From: Escallonia rubra
Lineage: Eukaryota; Streptophyta; Magnoliopsida; Escalloniales; Escalloniaceae
Length of the DNA stretch: 64,000 bases
NCBI GenBank assembly: GCA_033065855.1
Contig: JAVXUO010002151.1
Coordinates: 1-64,000, forward strand
Reading direction: 5' to 3'
The notes beneath the pieces are model-generated. The model ran no database searches. It was given only the letters and a program-made list of their open reading frames with translations, and was not told the DNA's origin. The position numbers and the translations under genes are program-made. Shown here in pieces: positions 55,995-64,000 of the stretch. Every line of letters starts with the position of its first letter. The first letter of the stretch is position 1.

Positions 55995-56369
55995 CTCTCA
56001 CCGTCCCTAAAAAACTGATCATATTTCTTTTTTGAGCCGTTCCAAAAAAAGTGATCACTTACAAATTAGGAAAGATTCTATACGTATTTTTACATACTTA
56101 CCCTTTTTATACTTTTTTTATTCTATTTCTCTCACCACATTTAATTCTCTACCAACTCATTTTCTCTCTCCTGACCCACAACTCTACACTTTTTTTATTA
56201 TATTTTTTTTCTTTACATTTAACGCTCTATCAACCAATATTCTCTCTCATGGCCCACTCTTTTCCCCCCTCTCTCTAAAGGGTAAAATGGGAAAGACACA
56301 CAATATATAACCTAAATTCTTAATATACGTTCAAAGTAAAATTGATCAATCTTTCAGGGACGGAGAGAG
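55995..56369. mobile_element. Stowaway MITE (375 bp)
   Basis: It begins CTCTCACCGTCCC and ends GGGACGGAGAGAG, flanked by TA on both sides. This is the classic Stowaway (Tc1/mariner) terminus with CCGTCCC. Absent from copy A. The interior is T-rich without a gene. Confidence 0.88.
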
Positions 56370-56539
56370 TATAAGAGCTTTTCGACCATGAAGTGTTTGC
56401 TTCCCCGTTATGAATTTTTGTCACCAGTGGGGACTAGACTTTCAGTTACGCACGTTTAATATGAGATAACTTATCGTTCTTTCAAAGAATAAGAAAATTT
56501 GGCTGCTATTCAGATTGTAGGAATTTTCATCAAATCTTG

Positions 56540-56630
56540 TATATAGTAACAATTAATAGCATCTTTTTAGCGTCACTAAGTACAAGCTGTTAAAAACATT
56601 TAGTGACTGTTAATTGTCTTTATATGACGG
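56540..56630. mobile_element. Small MITE of the GCGACAATTAAT family
   Basis: Left arm TATATAGTAACAATTAATAG; right arm TAGTGACTGTTAATTGTCTT. Counterpart of the truncated copy at 16,102-16,172. Confidence 0.5.
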
Positions 56631-57044
56631 ATAGAAGGAAGATCCAACCTAGTTAGCAGTCAAATTTTTTTCTTTAAAGAATGTTATTAAGAGAAAATAG
56701 GTGATTTGACGAACACTCTTAAGCCAAATGCGTTGAACATACTTTGTTTCGAGTTCTTGAAGTTAACATCAGTTGAATCTAGTCAAACTACGTAAATTTA
56801 AGATGGTCAAATCTCTAATCCCAACTTTTTCATTGTCTTGAAATTAGGATCATGTATCATTTATGTTCCCAACCTGTTCGGATCGCACCCCAGGGCCCGC
56901 CAAGGGACTCATTTTGCGCGACACATCACCCATTCGCCAGTCAATTATTCAACGCCATCAGCCGGTCGAAGTGCATCTCCCTTCGAACATTCACAGGCAA
57001 TCAGGTTATCTGTCGCTATCACTGCTTGGAAGAGCGTAAGTCCC

Positions 57045-57285
57045 TTGAGGGGGTCGGCCACCTCCTTGAGAAGGGGGTCGGTCACCCACTTTAAAGGGGG
57101 GTCGACCACCCTCTTTAAGGAGGGGTCGGCCACCTCCTTAAAGAAGGGGTCGACCACCTCCTTAAAGAGGGGGTCGGCCACCCTCTTTAAAGGGGGGTCG
57201 GCAACCTTCTTTAAAGGGGGGTCGGCCACCTCCTTAAAAAGGGGGTCGGACACCCTCTTTAAGGAAGGGTCGGCCACCCTTGTCT
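57045..57285 (+). repeat. About 30-bp minisatellite, eight or more units
   Basis: Units of GGGGTCGGCCACC plus CTCTTTAAAG or TCCTTAAAGA repeat with point changes. They form accidental decapeptide-repeat frames on both strands. Confidence 0.9.
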
Positions 57286-57501
57286 TGGGGGGAGGCTGCT
57301 GACCCCTTCTGGCAGCTCACTCAACGTACTCTATAGTGTTCACTCACCACCAGTGGTCGCCCGCGCGGCGTCGTCGCGACAACCGTCACTCGCGGCCATG
57401 CATTGTCATCTGGGTACCGTCTCCGCGACAACTATCACCCGCACTCTCTTTAACACTCGTCGCCTCACCCATGCGTCGTGCCACTTTCAATGAAAGTAGC
57501 G

Positions 57502-57570
57502 AGATAATACTTGGTGCCGGGGCACGTCATGAAAGTCCTTCATGACGTGCCTCGTCACTAAGTATTGTCT
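57502..57570. other. 69-nt near-perfect hairpin
   Basis: The inner arms GGCACGTCATGAA (57,521-57,533) and TTCATGACGTGCC (57,539-57,551) pair perfectly around AGTCC. The outer arms AGATAATACTTGGTG and CACTAAGTATTGTCT pair with two mismatches. Confidence 0.85.
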
Positions 57571-57616
57571 TGCGACGGTAGTCGCCGCGCCCACACGCCA
57601 CAATCATGTTACATGT

Positions 57617-57945
57617 TTCGGGGGGCTCCGGCATGAGGACCCCTCGCCACGGGATGGGCTCATTACCTTAAAGCCATCTCCGTCACAATCACGGGGGGCT
57701 TCGGCACGAGGACCCCTCGCAGCGGGATTGACTCATTACCTTAAAGTCATCGCCGCAACGGGATGTGCTCACTACCTTAAAGCCAACGCCATCACAATCA
57801 CGGGGGGCTCCGACATGAGGACCCCTTACCACGGGATGGGCTCATTACCTTAAAGTCATCACCGCCACGGGATGGGCTCGTTACCTCAAAGCCATCGCCG
57901 TCACAATCACGGGGGGCTCCGGCACGAGGACCCCTCGCCACGGAC
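57617..57945 (+). repeat. Long-unit minisatellite (about 75-110 bp), four units
   Basis: Each unit has GGGGGGCTCCGGCATGAGGA or a close variant, CCCCTCGCCACGG, GGGATGGGCTCATTACC and AAAGCCATC segments. Starts are near 57,617, 57,692, 57,799 and 57,910. Confidence 0.85.
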
Positions 57946-58369
57946 TCTGAGCATTGAGCTGTGAGCATGTCCACTCATGTTACCATTGATCGTCGACACC
58001 ACCAAGGCAATGACCCCCGGGTCACTCCTGGACGAGAGTAGGTCCTTAGAGGGCATCGCGCCTAGTCTACCTAGCAGTTGGCTATAGGGGCAACCCTCAC
58101 AGCTGTCAGGTTCTCTGCGCGTCTCTTGACGCACCCTTGTGGGATTCAATAAGGGCTTGGACCGGTGGCTGGGGCAACGGGCTTATTCTGATCATGCTAC
58201 TGCGGTGTGGTCAGTCTTCTCAGACAGGCAGAGAGATGCTGCAAGGGCAGGGCAGCACGAATTCGGGGACCGGCAGTCCAACGGAGAATCGGTACTTTGG
58301 GACCCCCTGGTGACGTGTCACTCCCAGGGGACGACACATGTCGACTGATGACACATGCGCATTTTTGCC

Positions 58370-58378
58370 TATAAATAG
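58370..58378 (+). promoter_or_regulatory. TATA box candidate
   Basis: TATAAATAG followed about 30 bases later by a CTCTCTC-rich leader; typical of an LTR or plant promoter. The downstream transcript is unknown. Confidence 0.4.
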
Positions 58379-59196
58379 TGGACTCTAGAGCTCATTAAAG
58401 GGATCTCTCTCTCATTTGACATTTTTGCTTTCTCTCTCTAAAAACCTATTTCTCTCTGGAATTCTAGTGAGAGAAACACATTTGAACTTCTGACATCGAA
58501 CCCCTGACGCTGCACCCCTGACTTAGACCTTGACTTGGACTTTCGACTGCCGGCCCTGTTCGTGGTCGCCCTGCCAGCCCTCGCGACCTGTCCGGGGAGC
58601 CTTGCTCTCAGCCCTTACTCCATCCTTGTTATCTCTCACTTTGCCTCCTTGGAAGCTGATTCGGACTGCAGCCTTTGTGGCACCTCCACATAGACACGAC
58701 CCACTTTCCTTGGCATCAATTTATAAATCTTGATTTCAAAGTTGAATTGTAGGGAAAAAAAAATTGGGCTCTCCAAATTTTCCAACACATAGAACAAAAG
58801 AATTATATATTTCCTATTCTAAATATCTTTACACAGGTATCACCCATGTCATGGCAACTAGTTAGAAAATGTTGAATGACCAACTATAAAACTATGGAGT
58901 CCGAGTTTCACTCATCAATAGTACTTTTTTGACAGAAATTATTAAACTTATATCGAAAATATTGTTTTCCCCCCTTCATATACTTTTCTACCATTTTTCT
59001 CGTTATGAATGTAGTTTACCGGTAACTTTACCTTTTTAGTGTACATTCAACAAACTAATTGATAGAGCTGCGGGTGAGATACTAAGACGACAATGCCCTT
59101 GAAAATAAAGCGGTTTCCTTGGATTTTCAGGGACACTCTTTGGCACGGAAAAGGTTTTGGCGCTACCCGGATTTTAAAAAGATTCCTACAACTCCT

Positions 59197-59341
59197 TATA
59201 TAGCGACAATTAATAGTCATTAAATATTTTGAGGGATTTTTCTCATATCACTTTTAGCGACACTTTTTAATAGTAATTTTTTAACATTACTAAGTAAAAG
59301 TCACCGTAAATATTTCGCGACTATTAATTACTGTTATACAA
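59197..59341. mobile_element. MITE of the GCGACAATTAAT family, copy B
   Basis: Left arm TATATAGCGACAATTAATAG; right arm CGACTATTAATTACTGTTAT. Same site as 16,443-16,586 in copy A. Confidence 0.6.
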
Positions 59342-59344
59342 TAG

Positions 59345-61500
59345 AGTATGAGAATCTTCCTACGACCCATGTTCTAGCAAAAAAATTTCCCTTGACAAAT
59401 ACCCAACTCTGCTTCCTTGGAAAATTCCCCTCCAAAATCAGTCTTTCCACCTTCCAACTTTCCCTCTTAAATACTCTCTCCCCATTTCCACTTCCACTCC
59501 TCTGCTCCATTGCCTTCCACCACCGCCACACTCCGCGATCATCTTTGTCAAACGCAGAGAGCAGGGACCTACTCTTCTTCTACGGTAGTACTAGTTTCTA
59601 ACATGCCTTTTGCACATGTATGTGTATGTGATGATGAATTTTCGTTTTACGATAACATTTCACCGGAAGTTTAGCTGAACCATCACGAGTTCTTTTGTCT
59701 GTTTCATGCTTCTAAACATCATTCGTTTTTTGTGCTTGCAATTTTTGGTGAGAGCTCGTAATATAGAGCAATATATTAACCCGTATGTTTATCATATTCG
59801 TTTTTTGTTTTCATTTTCATAATTTTCGTATTCAGTTAGAAAAAACGCTCCTGTACTTTTATCATTTTCACCAAAAAATTCAGCTACTTTTTCTTACATT
59901 GGTTTAGTTTGCATGAAAAAACAGAAAACGAATATGATAAACGTACGGGCCTGAAGGCTTACTATTGGAATCTCGAGTAATCTATTTTAGCACACTTGTT
60001 GCGGTTGTTCACTGATTGAACAATATAACTTCAATCCATTGTTCTAAAATTGATGGAAGTCCTAGACGTCATTTGCTTAGGTAGGCTTACTATGTAGGCT
60101 CCAATCGTTGATTAGGCCTATGTCGTATGGACTCTTCAGAATTAATGCATTGAGTATCTATGTCGGAGACTCGACACTTAAAACACCATTCTAGCTTAGA
60201 GGTCGCTAAAAAGTAATAGTAGATATGAATATTGTGCCATGTTTCGGGGTTTTGTGTTTTAAAAATTAGACGAATCGACAATTCAACACGTATTTGGCGT
60301 GGACACTTGTACGGCGTCCATGTAACACAGGGTTAGGCTTAAGTCGTCATCATTTGGCCTTGATTTGGGATGAGTTGACTAGGTGCACTCAAGATAAGGC
60401 CCCATAAAAGCAGATATTATTGTAGGACTTGTCCTGAGTATGGGGTATATAGCTTCAAAAAATATAAGCAATGAATTTGAGACGTAGGGAAAATTGAAGG
60501 TCAAGAGATGTCAAAGAGTGCACATTTTGGCTTCGAGGCTAGAGATGCATTTGGAGAACATTGAATTACAAATCGAGTCGAAATAGCTTGGGCCTTTGGT
60601 GGAAGTACATCTGGAAACACTATGCAGTTGATGCATTATTATAAGGTGCTTGGTGTTCTAAGTGGTACAGCGACTTTATTCTTTTTCTGGTGCTGGACTT
60701 GGCAACAAGAAAGAGAGGACAGAACGTAAAGATTCAAAAGTTGCCACTGTTTAGATATTAAGGGCCACTCGATTTCACTGATTCTGTACTTACATGATTA
60801 TTTTGCTGTTCCTCAGACACAAGAGTTGGCATATCGTAGTCTCTTTAAGTCCTATACACTAGTCTTTGGTATCATTCTTATCTTGCCTCCTTTGCTAGTA
60901 GAAGTTCATTTTCTTTGTAACGGATGATTTTGCATTGGAATTATGAGGTCAAACATTCACACATTCACATGGAAGATAGTACAGGAAGAGGATATAAGTT
61001 ATCCTTTTTCCCTTTTGTGTGCGTCTATGGGAAGAGGTCGTATTTTGGGTAAAAGCTTAGAGACGGTATTTTACTAGATCTAGAAGTGAAATGCCTCTAG
61101 TTATACAGTTTTATTACTATAACTTTTGAGCCTACATGTTATTTCTGGTATCTTAGTATTCTTTCCCTAGCAACTTCATCTTGTTCCCTTTCAACCTTTG
61201 GTTGTGCCGCAGTTTTGTCAGGTCTCAAATCTAAAGAACTTGATAAAATTGCCCCTGCCCATGCATGTGGTACTATTGGAGCCTTGAAATTATAGCATGG
61301 AATATTCTGTTAAAATCTGCTCTGATAAATTGTACTTTGCAGGACATGCAAGGTCGTTCTGGCATGAACAATAGCAAAGCTCTTATTTCTCTGGTGTGTA
61401 GGTTCTCTCGTGCTATCACACACCGTGTAAAGTCAAGTTTACTTCTCCTCTTGTCTAGGATTTGCCTTTTTTCTCTTGACGGAATCCAAGATCCTAGTAC
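59345..61500 (+). other. Duplicated non-coding tract upstream of the FAR1-like pseudogene, copy B
   Basis: Conserved with 16,590-18,633, interrupted by the MITE at 59,775-59,952. No gene seen. Confidence 0.45.
59775..59952. mobile_element. MITE with CCCGTA(C/T)GTTTATCAT termini, absent from copy A
   Basis: Left ACCCGTATGTTTATCATATT; right ATATGATAAACGTACGGGCC. Same family as 45,081-45,388. Copy A reads straight through (GAGCCTAAAATTCTGAAGG). Confidence 0.7.
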
Positions 61501-61509
61501 AAAACAGAA

Positions 61510-62020
61510 TAAGATGCTTCCACCATTCCAGACCCGGGAAGACCCTCTCAAATCACGTGCATGAGTTTGCCCAGGCACAGATATACATGTTGTGAATCAG
61601 GGATTCTTCGAGGGATAGATAAGTTACCCTTTCTTGTGATCTTGGTGGTGTCTATCGTAACTCGTAAGAGACTTAAGACTGGAGAAAACATGTGTCAAAG
61701 GAAAGCACCTTCTCGCCTAACAAATTGTCCTTTTGAAGTTGTGGGCAAAAAAGACGATGCCTTATGGGTACTTACTGTTTAGCATGGAAGCATAACCATG
61801 GACCTCCAACAGATATTTTTGACCACCCCTCTTGCCGTCGTTTCACTGAGGAAGAGGTCCTTATAATAAGAGAAATGACTGCAACTGGTAAACGGCCATG
61901 TCAAGTTCTCAAGGTACTGAGACAAAGAAACCCAATTCTAGTATCAGATCCAAGGAATCTTTACAATGTCAAAGAAAAAATCCACAGAGAAATGCTAGGT
62001 CAGGTCTGTTTTCTTCTTAT
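61510..62020 (+). pseudogene. FAR1/MULE-type zinc-cluster fragment, copy B
   Basis: The same domain as copy A 18,634-19,105 but with different damage. There is a stop before IRDSSR, a TAT to TAA change (RDR, stop, V), a small insertion after GGVYR, and AAG to TAG plus a one-base loss in the TVKHGKHNHG region. It keeps DHPSCRRFTEEE and the DPRNLYNVKEK join that copy A has lost. Non-functional. Confidence 0.65.
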
Positions 62021-62689
62021 CCATTTTTTTTCTGAGACCTAATTCCATGTCAATTATATGGCACATGTTAGGAGTATGTTTTTGCTGGGGTACCTGTACA
62101 TTTAAATGTTCATGTACTGCTATTGTTGCTGGGGTACATGTAGGACCAGATGCACAAAAAATATATGCTCAAGCACATTTTTCTATTGTAGACACTTATA
62201 TTTATATAGTTCTGCTGTACGAAAAGGTTTCTTACTACAAAAATAGTTGCTTTCTCAGTGCCTTACTTGTCTTATTTGGCCTCTTACATATGGTGATGGA
62301 ACATGCACCTCGTTGAAGCATGTAAACATCAGGGCCGTGATGCCCTTGTTGAAAATTCCATGCCTCCTTCTTCTGCTGTCTTTACTTTAGCATGGTTCAT
62401 TAGCAAGATATATGGCTGCATTAAAATGGAATTTACTTTTTAACGGAACTAGTCAGTATTTGAGTGCAGTGGAACTTTTTTTCAAGAGATGGTGCATATC
62501 AGAGTTGACTTCTTTTGTGTGGGTAAATGTGTTTCCTAAGTGAACGAGTGAGTAGGAGAGAGGAACTTCTCATTGATAACATGTCCACAATGTTAAGCAA
62601 TTTTTTGCCAGTTACCACTTTTTATCTATGTACAGATAGAATCGACGATTAGGTCAACTATACTTGCATTCTATGTGTTAAGTTACCAT

Positions 62690-63240
62690 ATGCTCTTAAA
62701 GCTTAAGTTATTAAAGAATGAGCTTAACAATTTTATCATGCTTAACACCCCCTCACATGCAAGCCCTTGGATGCACGTGGAGAGAAAACCAATGAGAGAT
62801 AAATCGAGATGCACTACCACCCAAATACAAGAGGTATATTAATGTAAGCGGATAGAATTGAACCTTAGACCTTGCGGAACGAGAGCTGTGGTACCATGTT
62901 AGGCAGATTACAGAGAGCGAAGTATCCGCCAAGATGGTCCACGACCTTAAAACCTTAAGCCGTTAGGCACAAAACCCGACAATATTATCATGCTTAACAC
63001 TTCCTCTGACGGGCAAGCCCTTGATTGCCCATGGAGAGACATTAAGGTGCAACACCACCAAGTTTACAAAAAAACGAGTAGAAATCGCACTATGATAAAA
63101 GCGAACCAAAGCAAGCGGGAAGAATCGAACCCAAAACCTTGCGAAACCAGAGTCTCATATCATATTAAGTTACCATTTGCTCAAAAAGCTTAAGACGTTT
63201 TAAGAATGGTCTGAGCAGTATTATCATGCTTAACACTATC
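62690..63240 (-). repeat. Tandem SINE-like units, copy B
   Basis: Counterpart of 27,305-27,860, with the same two full units and a partial third. The array therefore predates the duplication. Confidence 0.45.
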
Positions 63241-63741
63241 TTAAATGGACTCAGCACGAGTGTATAGGTTGGATACGTGTCTAAGCGTCGCATTCGTCTA
63301 ATCTTCAGAACTAAAGATACGGGGATATGAAAACCAATTTATATCTTTTATTTGTTTAGGGTAAAATGGTGTTTTATGTGACGCATATTTTTTTAATTGA
63401 AGACTTATATCATCTCAAAGCAATAACAAATTAGAAGAAACACTATAAGATAGTGTCTTAGTGTCATATCCTATGAGATGTGTTGAACACATAACACTTA
63501 CCCTGTTACCCATGCCCAAGTGTCGAGCACATTGTTACATAATTCGCTGGCGCGTACAGTGCACTGTTACTCGCAACCTCAAACGCGCGGAGTTCATTTA
63601 CAAGTACTCCAAAGAGAGCGAACCCAGAAGAGAAAGAGAAGAAGAGTTGTGAGTTGTTAATTTAGTTCTAGTAGATGGAGAAAACGAAATGTTTCGAAAA
63701 GAAGAAGTTAATTAGGGAAAGGATGAGCCTGTTAAGAATAA

Positions 63742-64000
63742 CTAGCTAATGGACCCGTGCAAATGCACGGGTAGAGATGTTATTTGGTCGGTTTGAGATA
63801 TAATTTGCTTCTCATTAATCATATATTATAATATAGTTAACAATGCTTTAAATTGAAATAATAACAAATATAATGACTTTCGTTGCGTCGATGCATATAT
63901 GCATAATAAATCATAATAATCGAGCTTACTCATGAATATAGATTTCACGAATCAAATAAGCCACTACATAATACGATTAGAATTATATTGACAAAAACTA
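63742..64000 (-). mobile_element. Helitron 3' end (continues beyond window)
   Basis: On the minus strand an 8-bp hairpin ACCCGTGC-ATTT-GCACGGGT is followed, after a short gap, by CTAG and then host T, the standard Helitron 3' terminus inserted into AT. Copy A has AATAATTAC at the matching place, so the target is A/T. The element body runs past 64,000; the 5' TC end and any helicase lie outside. Confidence 0.75.

Larger units (their letters stand above)
56662..58961. mobile_element. 2.3-kb GC-rich insertion in copy B, possibly LTR-derived
   Basis: Copy A runs uninterrupted from CTAGTTAG to the CCCCCCTCATA stretch. The insert carries two minisatellites (57,045-57,285 and 57,617-57,945), a 69-base hairpin (57,502-57,570) and a TATAAATAG box (58,370-58,378) followed by a CT-rich leader. 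No retroelement or gene frame is recognisable. A solo LTR or a non-autonomous retroelement is possible, but no TG/CA ends or target duplication could be fixed. Confidence 0.5.
49480..63741 (+). repeat. Segmental duplication, copy B (interrupted by insertions)
   Basis: Counterpart of 784-28,365, same orientation. It lacks all four large copy-A insertions and so shows their target sites. It ends, as far as visible, at a Helitron terminus at 63,742. Confidence 0.93.

Noticed and set aside
57617..57945. Possible CRISPR-like array
   Set aside because: The sequence is plant, units vary in length and both repeat and intervening parts are similar between units, so it is a minisatellite.
56838..58733. 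Repeat-containing open frames in the GC-rich insert
   Set aside because: They arise from the 30-bp and longer minisatellites, are open on both strands and have no recognisable domain.

Overview
This is a repeat-rich stretch of a flowering-plant nuclear genome, probably a eudicot. The evidence is intron-bearing genes with GT-AG borders, Mutator-like (MULE), L1, Ty3/gypsy, Stowaway, hAT-like and Helitron sequences, and plant gene families (WEX-type exonuclease, RLK/Pelle kinase, FAR1-like zinc cluster). No bacterial, organellar or CRISPR feature was seen. The species cannot be named from the sequence.

The backbone is one direct segmental duplication. Copy A runs from about 784 to 28,365 and copy B from about 49,480 to 63,741. 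Both carry, in the same order, a small 3'-5' exonuclease gene like the Werner-syndrome exonuclease, a decayed exon-bearing tract, small MITEs, a FAR1-like zinc-cluster pseudogene and tandem SINE-like repeats. After the copies separated each took different insertions, so each copy shows the pre-insertion site for the other. Copy A gained a 4.1-kb composite tract (2,150-6,245), a 1.54-kb MULE with 114-bp inverted repeats (7,380-8,921), a complete two-gene MULE (9,812-15,851) and a nearly full-length L1 LINE (19,662-27,154). Copy B gained a 5'-truncated LINE on the minus strand (49.7-51.9 kb), an AT-rich insert (52.0-52.8 kb), a Stowaway MITE (55,995-56,369), a GC-rich minisatellite-bearing insert (56.7-59.0 kb), a small MITE (59.8 kb) and a Helitron end at the right edge.

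The unique middle (28.4-49.5 kb) is mostly anonymous. It holds a truncated RLK/Pelle pseudokinase gene (32.7-35.1 kb), a Ty3/gypsy chromovirus derivative whose open frame joins an integrase zinc domain straight to a chromodomain (40.0-41.8 kb), a mariner-like element (43.9-44.9 kb), MITEs and a heavily decayed LINE relic (46.8-47.6 kb).

The most notable unit is the 9,812-15,851 MULE. It has a perfect 9-bp target duplication, a full MURA-like transposase with all catalytic residues on the plus strand, and a convergent second gene on the minus strand. The second gene encodes a 131-residue GRF zinc-finger protein with a C-terminal membrane segment. The two-gene convergent layout recalls maize MuDR (mudrA/mudrB), but the second gene is of a different kind.
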